From: Polytrichum commune
Lineage: Eukaryota; Streptophyta; Polytrichopsida; Polytrichales; Polytrichaceae
DNA: 64,000 bases
Reading direction: 5' to 3'
Assembly (NCBI GenBank): GCA_950295325.1
Contig: OX485805.1
Coordinates: forward strand, 51,172,758 to 51,236,757
Shown here: positions 14,101-26,374 of the stretch, piece after piece
Layout: the number at the start of each line of letters is the position of its first letter
How positions within the stretch are numbered: position 1 is the stretch's first letter
Program-made: the position numbers and the translations under genes
Notes under the pieces: generated by a model
The model's input: the letters and a program-made list of their open reading frames with translations, nothing else
The model's database searches: none
Told to the model about the DNA's origin: nothing

Positions 14101-14488
14101 CTTCTGAAAGGCAACGACAACTTGAGATTGTAGGCAGTGGGAACTCAAATAGTAAGGAACTTAGGGAGCTTGAAAGCTTTAATGATCCATTTATAATGGA
14201 CTATGGATTCAATTAAGCAGACGAGAAACTAACTCTTTAGATGACATTCCCTGGATGGACATAATTACCTTAACCATTTCTGGGATGAATGCAATAATTA
14301 GAGGATCATGGTATTAAATCACATCTATGAGTGCACATAAAATGAGTTCCATATACCTCATATGCACATGGGAATTTAGATAAGCTATTTTTTTTAAATA
14401 GATTTATAGGGACAACATTAATTATTAATAACATACAAGGTTTAAAATAGGCAATTTGGACATTTAGTAATAGGGGATTCGAAGGAAT
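11111..14488. other. Intergenic DNA, mostly unrecognised
   Basis: Contains the GC-rich partner (about 11,690-11,850) of the repeat at 2860-3020, and at 13,769-13,835 a diverged relative of the right end of the MITE at 4739-5224. A second end and TSD for that relative were not found. Open frames at 13,321-13,563 and 13,921-14,148 show no domain and are probably chance. Confidence 0.5.
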
Positions 14489-15134
14489 AGTACTGTGAGG
14501 CCAAATCCACCACCCTTAAGCGTCCTAGTCCGGGTGATGGTTTTGAGAATCACATGCACTCCATGTAAACTTGTAGTAATGTGAAATGTAATTGCCATCT
14601 CATTGGGCACACACCTTTCTTAGAATCAAGTCATTTTATTAATGCTAGCCTCATGAATGGGTGGGGAGTTGCCCTTCTCAAGGGTCCAACCCTTGGCCTT
14701 GGCCACACATGCCTTCAATGATTTCCCTCTTACACCTTTTAACCCAACATCCTTTGTCTTGCCATCACGGAGGTCTTCCACCTTCTCCATTAATTGTGCA
14801 CGTGATTCATTTCAACCAAAGAGTGCGAGTGTTTAAAAACACTTACCTCAATGGTCAATCACCAATACATTCAAGAGTCACACACACCTCTACCTAGCTT
14901 ATTGAATCCAACACTTACCTAAGAGCTAAAATGGCCTAAAATAATTCTAACATGGTCTAGGTTAAATTTTGCTAAGCAACTAAGTTGCTAGGCCTTGATT
15001 GCAAGATTGTAATCTTGTAAGGGCTTAGCCTCACCCACACCCTACTTAGCTAACCTAACTTATTAAAGGTCACCTAGCTAACCTAGGCTTAACCCAACCT
15101 TAAGCCTAGCTAAACACTAATTACAGCCACCCTA

Positions 15135-15372
15135 GGCCTTGAGCCAGATTACTGTCCGTTCCAGCCACCTCGGCCAGTAGGCTGGCTTGATAACAGTTCC
15201 AGGGGCCTTCGGCCAGCAAGCTGGCTTGATAACAGTTCCAGAGGCCTTCAGCCAACAGTCTGGCTTGATAACAGTTCTAGGGGCCTTTGGCCAGCAGACT
15301 CGCTTGATAACAGTCCAGGGGCCTTCGGCCAGCATGCTGGCTTGATAACAGTCCAGGGCCTTCGGCCGTGAG
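15135..15372 (-). repeat. ~40-bp tandem repeats inside LTR A
   Basis: Five to six imperfect units of about 38-42 bp carry 'GGCCTTCGGCCAGCA' and 'TGGCTTGATAACAGT'. The 82-codon frame across them is simply the repeat read in one frame and is not counted as a gene. Each family-1 LTR carries a different array at a comparable internal position. Confidence 0.8.
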
Positions 15373-15846
15373 CTCTCCAAACACTAAACTTCCATAGAGT
15401 GCTCATCTCCAATGTAAATCCAACACTATAAATCTAACATCATAAGTCTAAAAACTATAAGAGTAAATACTATAAATCTAAATACTATAAGCCCAATACT
15501 AAAAATCTAAATGCTAAAGCTAGGCACTTGTTCATGAATGCCTTGAGTCTAAACCACATCTAATAATGTAAGGCTAATCTTCTAGACTAATTGATCTTAA
15601 TTCTTCACCTTATAACCTCGCACATCCACATGCCTCTCTCTTACTCCACACATACACAAGCTCACCCACACACTCTCACATACTCCCCTCTCCTCAAGGG
15701 GAGAGTGAAGAGGTGAAGAAAAAAAAATTGAGAGAGGAGAAGATAAGAGGAGAGGGGATGAGAGCACATGAGGAAAGGATAGGGTGAGAGGATTAGAGCC
15801 TCCAATCACAATCCCTTAACCTTCTCCTTCTAAATAGGGACTCATA

Positions 15847-17370
15847 TGTGAGGCCAAATCCACCACCCTTAAGCGTCCTAGTCCGGGTGATGACTTTGAG
15901 AATCACATTTATCTAATACAACATTGAACCATGTGCAAGGTAATTGCCATGTACGGATGAACACATATTGTCTCACTCATTGTGCTTTATTAATGTTGGC
16001 CCCTTGGCTTGCGCTCGAGTTGGCTTCCTCAAGAGTCCAACCCGCGGCTTTAGCCACACATGCCCTTAAGGACATTTCCCTTGCTCGTTTAATCTTCACT
16101 TCATTTTTCTTGTCATTGCAAGAATCTTCCACATTCTCCATTAATAATGCAAGTGAGCTATTTTGACCGGGAGGTTCAAGTGTTGAAAAACACTCTTCTC
16201 AACGGCTAAACGCCCTCATACAACCCCACACGTGGCACAACTAGCCTAATTGGTCTAGCTACTTAGCTACCCCTAAAATGGCCTAATGTAATCTAGTTTG
16301 CTATATGCTAACGCCCATTAATTGGGCTTAGCCTTGCTAGCCACTAAATATCCTAATGGTAGTTTGCAACTAATTAGTTCTCGGCAGTCTGCTGCCCCTT
16401 GGTTCAGTGCTGCCCTCCTCCAGAAACTAGCTGCAGTCACAGCCTGAGTATGGCTTGCAACTAATTACCTCGGCAGTGTGCTGCCTATTAGCTCGGTGGT
16501 GACCCCCTCCAGAAACTGGCTGCAGTCACAGCCTGAGTATGGCTTGCAACTAATTAACTCGGCAGTCTGCTGCCTATTAGCTCGGTGCTGCCTCCTCCAG
16601 AACTGGCTGCAGTCACAACCTAAGTATACCAGTTGGGCCTTAGCTAACTTGATGATGCTGCCTATAAATTGCACTAAACACCACTTTCTCTACTAATCCA
16701 ACCTTCTCTAATTTCTTCCTCTTTTTCTTTTTCTTTTCTTTTCCTTTCTTCTCTCCTTAACTAATGAACTAACCTATCACACTAACTTCACTAACAACTA
16801 CCTAATCTACCTTGGTAATCCCAAGCTCCAAGAGTGCACTTCACTTGGGGGGGCATTGAGAGAGAGAGCTTAACTAATTAAATTCACTAAAAACTAATAA
16901 GCCACACACGTGGCTCAAGCTCTTAAGAGCTTGCTCCCTTGAGAGCGCTTAATGGAGAGAGAGGAAAATGAGAGAGAAACCACCTTAAGTAGCAAAGAGG
17001 GAGAGAGGGAGAGAGGGAGAGAGGATTAGCACCTCCAATCCCAATCCCTTAACCTTCACCTTCAAAGTAGGGACTAATCCCCTTCCACCAAGCTTCCTTC
17101 TTCCTAAACTAACAAAGTGGATCCAAAAGTGGGCATTTAACCCGCGGAGCTCACCTTGCCTCACCTTACCCCCTACTCACATAATCAAGGCATCCTCTTA
17201 TTGAAATCAAACCTTGAAATAACTACACAACACATTCTAATGCCTAAACTTAAATCCAAACCACACTTCACTCTTTTTATGTTTTGTGAATAACCATAAC
17301 ACATCAAAGTCAAACTAAAATTGGTTTCGAAGAGTTAATCACCACATGTGGACACCATTTTGGGCTCACA
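15847..17370 (-). mobile_element. Solo LTR B (family 1) nested in LTR A
   Basis: Starts TGTGAGGCCAAATCC and ends TTTGGGCTCACA. It is flanked by TCATA (15,842-15,846) and TCATC (17,371-17,375), a 4/5 target duplication, and LTR A sequence continues on each side (the 'GGATCC..AAGTGGGCATTTAACCCGCGGA' region occurs both inside B and just after it). Length is 1,524 bp. It is non-coding; small frames within it are spurious. Confidence 0.9.
16375..16640 (-). repeat. ~85-bp tandem repeats inside LTR B
   Basis: Three units carry 'CGGCAGTCTGCTGCC', 'AGCTCGGTGCTGCC', 'TCCAGAAACTGGCTGCAGTC' and 'GAGTATGGCTTGCAACTAAT'. The overlapping frames on both strands are repeat artefacts. Confidence 0.75.
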
Positions 17371-17670
17371 TCATCCCATCCACAAGGTTTGTCAATTCCT
17401 AAACCAACGAGGTGGATCCTAAAGTGGGCATTTAACCCGCGGATCTCCTCTTGCCTCACCATACGCCTTACTCACATAGTTAAAGCAACTCCCGATTAAA
17501 ATCACACTTCAAAACTACCACACAACACGACCTAAGGTCTAAACTTAAATCAACACCACACTTCACTCTTTTTATATTTTTGTGAACAATCATAAAACAT
17601 CAAAACATAACTTCTAATGGTTTCAAAGGGTTAAGAACACATGTGAGCACCATATTGGGCTCACAAGTAC

Positions 17671-19379
17671 TTGTCAAATTCAATAATTTGTGGATTTTGA
17701 ATTCTATGTAAAGGAACCACGTCGAACACCTAAATGTTGAATGATTTTTATACCATGTTGATTTACCTAAAACACATCATTCAACATCAAACATCTTACG
17801 TGAGCGTCACGAAGAATATCAGGAGTGCATTTGTGAGGATCCTTCAAGACTATCAGGAACACAATTTTGAAGACCCTTGAAAACGAAAAGACTTTGAGTT
17901 TTCACCCAATGACTTTCCATTTTAAGACTTAGAGATTCTTCAAAGCTCCAAGTATTAGAGATTTTCCAAGGCTTCAAGACTTAGAGATTTTTTGGCTTCA
18001 AGACTTAGAGACTTTCTAAGGCTTCAAGACTTGGAGATCAACCAAAACATTTGGTATCAATATTTAGAAATTTTCATCAAAGTTGTTAAAACATAAAAAC
18101 TTGAAAAAATCCCGGATCTGTATAAAAATAGGAGGTCTTTAGAAGACTTGAGATTCAAACCATGAAGACTCAAGAAACAAATACAATTTAGGGAAAATCA
18201 AATCAACTCAATAGAAGGCCATTAATTGGAAAGAGGACTTGAAGGTGACAAGAAAATTACAAGAGACCGCCAAGTGGGCCATATTGTCCGTCCCCTCACA
18301 CATGGAAATGATCTACGATTTTGCATCTCGATGGGAATAACTACAACAACGGTGTTTTGTTAAATAATGAGGGAACATGCCTTTCATTATGATTGGTGAA
18401 TTATAAAGCAAACTTAAGAGGTAATGACCACATGAATTTGGGAATTAACATTCCGATAGTTGGATATTTGGATTTAGCCTATAGAAACGATGAACCTACT
18501 TAACCCCGTATTTATGAGAAAACTTTACAATTGAGAAATTCAAGTCTATTTTATTCTAAGAAATTTAGCCTTGACATTAGGATTTTAGGGGAATACAATC
18601 TTGTACTACTCAAACATCTAACGCCCTGGATTTCTAAGAAGGTTCTTTGAATTATACTTCATGAATTGCACACACTTAGAATATGAGACGTGGAGTTTAA
18701 TTATGGTTATGTGAAGGTGTTTTTTCAACCCAAAAGAGTTCAAAGTATACCTGGAAGAGGATACCACTCCTCGCCCTTAGAGTTAGGAATTTCATCCTTT
18801 ATGAAGCAAGTCATGACTCATGACTTCTTACGATTTCAAAATAAGGTATTCAAGTCCTATATATCTAAGGCGTGACATTCATGCAGTTTGTTAAGCAAGG
18901 GATTACATTGTCTGAGATTGAGAGACCTTCTTGACCCAGGAGGCGACCTCAACACCCACCCTATTAGACTACAAGGTAACCTTAAACATAGGAGTTTTTC
19001 TAGTATGGCAATGTATTTTTAGAAGTGAGTAAAGGCATATCCTTGAAAATTGGTTCCCTAAGACTCATTATGTAGATTGGTCATTTTAGTGGTATGGTAG
19101 CATGTGAAGAAGATTAGTCCATGGAATAAATCCCCAACCCTTGGTAGTGCACATTTAAGATTGCTACCTCACCCACCAATCTTGAATCTCCCACACCCCC
19201 TCCCTCTTTGCCTTTGTCATATGAAACACTTGGCGGAAGGGGGAAGTTTATATGGCATTGACAACATGCCATGTTTCTTTCCCTTCCAATTCATGGCCTC
19301 ATGTACAACCCAAGTTAATAAGCACCCAGGAAATATTTTCATGAAACACATTTGAAAGAAAAATAATAATTAATCCACT
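17671..19379. other. Intergenic DNA with a short direct-repeat patch
   Basis: Between about 17,900 and 18,035 a motif 'CTTCAAGACTTAGAGATTTT' recurs three to five times with small changes, a simple local tandem repeat. The remainder shows no recognisable coding domain or element ends. Confidence 0.5.
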
Positions 19380-19960
19380 GAGCATTTTAAAAATAAAAGG
19401 TCAATAAAGATAATATTCTCCACACTAAAAATAAAATAAAATGCTTTTATTTCCGACCTTAACACCAAAATATTTTGGACGAAAACACTATAAACAAGCG
19501 TTGGCAGTGTTGTATGTTGCTTCCAATGTTCGAAGGGAAGGCAAAATTGTATGGTTGGTGGTGGCCATGTTTTTGGGGGTTCCTTTCTAAATTGTATCAA
19601 TGTTTTTCATCCACCTTGACACCAAAAATTCCTAAGCAAAAATGCCAAAAGCCATCACTTGCAGTGTTGAGAGCCGCTTCCAATGTTAGGATGGAATGAA
19701 TACATTTAATGGCCATTGTTGGCCATGTCCTTTTGGGTCTCCTCATAGCCTCATAATTATTTAAAGTAACCTTGAACTCAAAAAAAAATTGGGCAAAAAT
19801 GCCATAAACCACCCTTGGCAATACTAATGGCCATTTCCAATGTTGGGATGAAAAACAAAAATTCATCGTTGTTGGCAACCAACTTTTTTTTTCAGGGTTC
19901 CGTCCTAACCTCATATTTGTATTCTAAAGTTAACATGACCCTATTTTGCTTGCAAAAAGG
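19380..19960 (+). repeat. Three-unit degenerate tandem repeat, ~157-bp period
   Basis: Landmark TTGGCAGTGTTG / CTTGCAGTGTTGA / CTTGGCAATACTA followed by 'TTCCAATGTT' recurs at 19,501, 19,658 and 19,814, spacing 157 and 156 bp. Each unit also has 'CAAAAATGCCA(A/T)AA' upstream and a GG-rich 'GTTGGTGGTGGCCATG'-like block downstream. The sequence differs from the 9.4-11.1 kb array, although the period is the same. Confidence 0.65.
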
Positions 19961-22900
19961 AAAATCTAATTGTCAAAATCATCTTAAATACTCATTGGTT
20001 TTTTGATATGGCCTTCATCACAATGAAAGGGTGAAGGAGTTGCCGTTGGCATATTGAAATACAACAATCTAGTATCACATTCATTTGTATTACATGCATG
20101 TTTTTATTGGTGCTCCAACTTCATGGGTTCCAAGCATACACCTCTTCTATACAATGTCATATTTTTCAATTGGAGGAGTTATGAAACATTTGTTTTCATG
20201 TTGCCGCCTATTTAAATTTTGAGTTCCAAATTAAATTGTTGGATTAAAATTCAAATTTTGTAAATTACTTTATTGAAATTATTTTGGACTTAATTTCTGA
20301 CCACCGATTGATAATAGCAGTGGACCATTAACGTTACATACAAACATGAAATATATGAGCTGAATTTGAATATCACTCTCGTAGAAGAGGCCAGGAGTTG
20401 GAACACCAAATCCCAATTATAGAGAGAAAGAAAAAATCACCTAGCTTAGCTTTTTGTGTGTGACTCTTAAAATGGCTTATCAAGCCACCCTTAGCATGTG
20501 CAAAATATTCCCTAGAAAATTGAAGGCAACTTAACAATGTGCATCAAAGTGCCCTGTTAACATGTGAGCATGGTATCCTACCTTCAATTTGACCCAAAAC
20601 AAAAATTAGACAATTTTCTTCTATCATGCGTGTCACTACCACATTGGTCGGGACCCCGGGACCCTACAATCGTTGATGTACCATGAGAGTATTATCAAAA
20701 TTCAATACACCCTAAACTCCGTAATATCAACCTCCATAATGTCACACACTCTCTAATATCCCGAAACCCTAGGGAATGGATGTTCGTAGTTCAAATCTCA
20801 CTTCTTATTGTCACATTTCTCTCCCTTATATCACAAAGTTTGTCATTAATGCAATCCACCACAGAAGTCAACCCACACCCTCGCGTTGCGCCATGTGTCA
20901 ACATGTGGAGTGTCACATTCTTACTCTTAATCTTCCTCTTCTTCTTATGCCACTTGTTGAATGTTGGTGCATGTGGTTGCCACATTGTTCGGGAAGGCCA
21001 AGTGGAGTGGACCACACGAGCGTAGGTGACGGGAGAACAAATTTAAATTGTCCTCGCATCTCCTTTGTGTTTTTCCATAATGTCACACGCTAGACTAAAT
21101 CTGTAGTATCATACATCCATGTTAACACTACAAAACTCTATAACATCACGTGCACTTCGGTTGCCACATGTGATACTCCGGAGTTTAGAGTGTAGTGTGG
21201 AATCTACTATCGGTGAAGGTTGACCTATCTCCAATATGCCACTTATAAGTTGCGATGGTCGTGAGCAAATCGACACCGAGGGCATCAAGCAAGTGATGGA
21301 AGCCCCCCTCATCACCTAGTAAGTTAACATGTGCCTTTTGGAACCGTGGAAGCAAGCAAGCAAGAAAGCAAGCATGCAAGGAATTGTTGGAGGGCTTGCG
21401 AGCTCCTTTATTCTCTTTGGGAGATCGTGCCCCGGCGCCTCACCCTAATGATTGGTTGGGGCCGGTGTGAAGCCTAGCTAGCGAGGCCGAGAAAAATGAA
21501 AATATCCCCTTGCGCATGCACTTTTGGGTCCAATCGCATGCATCTTTGCATACGTGGCAAGCTCCTTTAGGGCGCCATGTGGCAAAGGCCATGCAAGTGT
21601 TTTGGTGGCCATGCAAGTGTTTGGCGGCGCTCGCCTTTCTTATGCCGGTGGGTTCCGTGGGTGCCCAAGGATGCTCGTGGATCTTTGGGGGTTGGCTTAA
21701 ATAGGCCGCGACGTGAATATATTAGAATTTGGCACTCAACGAAAGCGGCCCATGCCAAACATGCCGTTGATTGATTCAGAATACAAAGCCATATTAAATG
21801 TCTTGAGAAGGGGAATGAACTCCAGTCATTGAGTACAATGTCGAGAGCATGATCACACGTAGTACACCACCGAACGTTAAAACAAACAAATGTTAATTTT
21901 AGGGCAACATGATTCAAAGGGGATTGTATATACTCTTGTTACATGTCCCACATATTCAGTCAATTTGAGTTCTAGAAAACCTGGGTCTTGTGATCAAATT
22001 TGATATCCTACTACTACACACATAGAATTAGTTAAAGTTGAGATTCTATTTGGTGAAAGGTTATGAAATATTGATAGTTGGTTCCTTTATAAAGGAGTTA
22101 AAAAGTTGAGTATGTGAAGGGCGAAAGGCTTTAGAGGGGAGAGAGCACCTCTAGATTGGTGATGATGAGATTACATAGGAACCACTTCTGTTAAAAGCCC
22201 CTTTAAAAATCGGCAGTGAGTATTTAGAGGTGTTTGTATTGACAACATGTGAACGAGTTTTGAATGCTAGTAAGTGTTTCTAGTGCTTATTGTATAAAAT
22301 TCAAATCAGGCATCTAAATCCTAATTCATTCAAGATACATTTGTAGTTGCCTACTTGGTTTGACATAAGTTTATTGCATTGATTGGGACCTACAAATCCC
22401 AATGTGGAAATTTTGTTTATATACTTACAGTGGTGAAACCAAATAGCCCTCTACAAATGTTGCGGTAATTTGAGGGTTGCATATACCTATTTAAATTAAA
22501 CAAGATACATCCAAACATATCAAAATAGTTTATTGTTGTAATTGGACACCAAAATTTGCTAAAAATTGAAGTTTGACCAAAATATTATAGGGGGTTGACA
22601 TTTTCTGAGGAAGGCATAGCCCCTAAATAGTAAATTTGATAACAACATGCAATAAAATGTCCACCATCGCACCACTGCAAGCCGCCTACACTAATATGTC
22701 TAATTAGGTAGCCTTTGCAAATAGGTTGCTTCTATACCCAAGCAAATTATCTTGAATCAAATTTGATCACAAAATTTTATAACTGTGTTCCATATAACAA
22801 CCAAATAAAAAAACCATTCATCTAATTTGTTATCATGATAATATATTCTCAACATAGTGTGGAATGTTGGTAACTTAGCGTGGGCAACCAAACTGAAAAT

Positions 22901-23559
22901 ATTCATGTAGTGTTCAAGGGTATCACCATGTGAACATTTTTGTTTGGCACTCCATGTGGTAAAGCCCCTTCCCTTGGAGTTGAAAAGGTACTATTGTAAC
23001 TTACCGTCCTCAGAATGTGAGGATGTCAGCCATCCTACATTCCTTGTGTCATGCTCCCACAAGCGAGGAGGTAGACCTAGCTACATACTTAGCATAGGAG
23101 AGTAGGTAAGGTGGTGGGTCAACATTGGCCTCCATTTATTCGGGAGGGGATGTGCGCCGTTTGGAACTTTGATCTTATCCATACAGTTGCCATTTTGGAC
23201 TTTTAGAGTACCTCATGGCATGCCCAGTTCTCAAGGGTCAATTTGTGAGGGCCCAGGCTACTCATGCAACCCCTCACCCACCCACTCGCACATGATGCGC
23301 AGTGACCTCATGGCCTGTCATCACTCGCATATTACATCAACTTACACGTAAAGAAAGGAAACCAAGAACCAAAGAAACCTCTCCACCCCCCGTCTAAGTG
23401 GGCATGTGTTTGGGTTCTCTTATCTATTTTAGATGTTGACCATATCGGCCTTCTAGTTTAATTCCTCTCACACGCATACACATACACACACATATATACA
23501 CAACTTATTGCTTTTAAGAAATTTCATTTGAACGTGTTGTCACTCATTATTATTGGTTT
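19961..23559. other. Intergenic DNA with a GC-rich island, no gene recognised
   Basis: 21,380-21,720 is much more GC-rich than its surroundings, includes a tandem 'GGCCATGCAAGTGTTTTGG' duplication and ends in a TATA-like TTAAATAGG. It could be an LTR promoter remnant, but no LTR ends or TSD were found. Open frames at 20,776-21,093 and 21,510-21,917 overlap on both strands and carry no domain I can name. Confidence 0.45.
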
Positions 23560-23730
23560 TTAACAATAATTTTGATCATAAACTTGTACATTGGATTCTG
23601 ATGGTTATGAATTTATCATAGGTTGCATGTGATTCCAAGCAACATTGCGAAGTAAATGTAGACTCATAGTGTGACTAAGACTGATTTATGGATATTATGC
23701 AAATAAAAATTTATTATGTTTCATATAATG

Positions 23731-23767
<37 letters not shown>

Positions 23768-24014
23768 GGCATCATCTATAATGTTGGTACATTGTTTATA
23801 CTGTCATTAATTATGAGTATGTTTACAATATCTTAAGGTAACTCGTGCACTAGATATTGATGGTATGAAGTTATTAAAGTTCGAATTTGATTCCAAGAGC
23901 ACCTCTATGTAAGCCTCATATATTACATGGACTCATGAGTGTGACTAAAACTAATTCCTGATATTTTGCGAGTACCCAAAATATATATGTTTACCATAAT
24001 GATATCTACATATC

Positions 24015-24071
<57 letters not shown>

Positions 24072-24112
24072 CTATCTATCTATCTATCTATATCTATCTA
24101 TATCTATCTATC

Positions 24113-24175
<63 letters not shown>

Positions 24176-24198
24176 CTATATATCTATATATGTATATG

Positions 24199-24229
<31 letters not shown>

Positions 24230-24390
24230 ATAATGATCCCAATTTGCATACACTATCATTAATCATGACTAATTACAAGTTTTTGAGATAATTTTGTGCA
24301 CAAGATCTTGATGGTATGAATTTACCAAAGTTTGAGTTTGATTTCAACTCAACTTAATTCCCCAACATTTTGAAAGAATACAAAATGATA
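23560..24390. repeat. Long-unit tandem repeat carrying compound TA/TATC/TATG microsatellites
   Basis: About 2.5 imperfect units each contain a 'TTGATGGTATGAA..T' block, 'GACTCATRGTGTGACTAA' and 'ATAATGAT' followed by a long AT-type microsatellite. The runs at about 23,730-23,764 and 24,015-24,232 are (TA)n, (TATC)n and (TATG)n. The frame at 23,966-24,262 is the microsatellite translated and is not a gene. Confidence 0.7.
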
Positions 24391-25367
24391 AGATTTGATT
24401 TATGATAATGGTAACTCAAATATTTGAAAAGAAAATTCTTAAGAATTAAAAAACACACTCATATTATCATAGCATACACACTCACTTGCAACTCCAAATA
24501 TCAACAATGAATTAATTTTATCTTAGTATTTTGGAACATAACATTACCCAAACAATACAACATTTGTATTGTGGACGCTCAAAATATAATAGTGAGGTGC
24601 TTGAAAAGCTGCGTTGGGATTCAAATTGAACTCCCATCATCTCATTATTATATTCAAAGTGCCCATATTGCTAAGTAATGTTATGAACCAGAAGTTTTAA
24701 AAAGCAGTGAGCAATGAGCGGTGAGTGGTAACATGTGAGCGATTAAGCAAAATTTAGTAAATTCACATGGTCATAGGGGTACATACTCTAGATTTGGCAC
24801 TCAACGGATTGCACTTTTCAAATTGTGAATTACCAGCATACAAAATGGACAAGAGTGGAAAGGGCTTATTACCTTGCGTACTCCCGAAAATTATATGTCT
24901 AGTGTTAATTTGTATTATAACCATCCACACCAATACATGATGCTTATTGACATTGTCACACATGTAGCTAAACACAATGCACCTATATTACTAACACTCC
25001 ACAACTCCAGAAAATTCAAGTAGTTGCATGACCTCATTGTAGGTGAACATTTGTGCATGAATGAATTTGTCACTGTTGTAGTCCACCTTGCAAATAAATC
25101 TAATCACATCAAATAGATTTTCCTCTTGTCTTAAAGCATGGGAGGACATTTTTGTGAAGTCCAAGCATGTGCAATGTGGGATGTTGTTGATTGTGACATA
25201 GTAGGAGCTATCTTCCTTGGAGACGATATTGAATTTCACTCCGAATCTGGGGTATGGAAGCACATGGAAATGAAAACAAATATTGGGAGTGATACACTGT
25301 TGAAAGCCTCCGACTCGGCGAGAGGGCCTTCCTCTACTGCAATTGGAACCCGACATCTTCAATCATA

Positions 25368-25701
25368 CACTAGTAGAAAACTATGCTAAAAAAAAAAACC
25401 GCAACCAAAATCAGCTACAGTTTTTTGACCATCCTGATATTCAGTCGCTAAACTATTATAGATTTTTCTTTTCTTCTTTTTTTGACTGCAATTTTGAAAC
25501 TTCTTGGGGCGTGTAACCAACTATCTGAAAGGTATTTTAAAGACCTTGCCAATGGTATATTAAACTCCCCAAAATCCTAAAGTTTCAGTTTCTAAACCAA
25601 AAAACAAATATGCAGTCGTTGAACAACTACAAATTAGGTTGGACAAAAGAACCGCGGGCGATTTCGGCTACGATTCATTTTGACATAGTTTTCTACTAGT
25701 G
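25368..25701. mobile_element. 334-bp CACTA-like non-autonomous element
   Basis: The ends CACTAGTAGAAAACTATG and CATAGTTTTCTACTAGTG form a perfect 18-bp terminal inverted repeat beginning CACTA. The flanks are ATA and ACA, a 2/3 match to the expected 3-bp TSD. It lies within the copy 3 transposase sequence, and MULE homology resumes directly on both sides. No coding capacity. Confidence 0.85.
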
Positions 25702-26374
25702 ACAACACCTCCCCCTTTGAGAGATGGTACCTATCTTTACCAGCCATTTGTTGGATACCATAAGCCAATCCAATACATATTTCTTCTTGCTATCACTCGC
25801 ACAATGCTTGATCTTGTGAGCGCAAAACCAAAACTCCTGCTCCACATTGTTCATGGAGCGTACTCCTTGTTCAACCCTTTGTAAGTTGGAGCAAGAAGTG
25901 CCATGCTTACTAGTACCGACCTTTGCATTGCACAAAGTGCCTCTATTGGCTTGCAATGCCTAACATTTTTTGGCCGAGCTGGGGGACAATTTAGCAATGT
26001 GCCACTGTGAGGTAGGGCAATCAGTCTCCAAAACATATATGGTATGAGTCACACCATGCTTTGCAAAATTCAACGACCCCTCTACGCATGTCCCTTTAGC
26101 CCAAGTGTTAGGCCGAGGAATTGAGAACTTCACATTGTTGGGTTGATGTGAGTCACAACCAACACCAAGTGGCAAGTCCAACTTCAATTTGGTGGACCCA
26201 ATCAACTCAGAGCCCTCGAAGGTACAATCCTTATTGTTAAGATCTTATGCCCTACAATAAGACTTCATGACATCTACAAGTAGCTTGGGATATCCACACT
26301 AAGCAACAACCTTTAGTTTCAAGGATGTTGAATCTTCGCCTTTACCAATAGATCCCCCTTTCAACCACGCCATG

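Larger units (their letters stand above)
14494..17665 (-). mobile_element. Solo LTR A (family 1), split by nested LTR B
   Basis: A solo LTR starts TGTGAGGCCAAATCC and ends TTGGGCTCACA, with perfect 5-bp TSDs AGTAC at 14,489-14,493 and 17,666-17,670. It is interrupted at 15,846 by LTR B and resumes at about 17,371. No primer-binding site, polypurine tract or gag-pol lies between or beside it, so it is a solo LTR. The end block with 'AGCGTCCTAGTCCGGGTGA' is shared with LTRs B, C, D and E. The TATAAAAAG-like box near the CCCAAAATG end in this family suggests that end is 5', hence minus orientation; this is inference. Confidence 0.9.

Noticed and set aside
15924-16166. 80-codon frame that recurs in LTR C (27,498-27,740, minus), suggesting a conserved gene
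   Set aside because: The similarity follows from homology of the two LTRs at DNA level; the frame is not kept in LTR D or E and has no domain.
21510-21917. Overlapping frames in the GC-rich island as a host gene
   Set aside because: Frames on both strands arise from local GC richness; no splice structure, domain or start context separates them.
23966-24262. 98-codon Tyr/Ile-rich frame
   Set aside because: Translation of a TA/TATC/TATG microsatellite.
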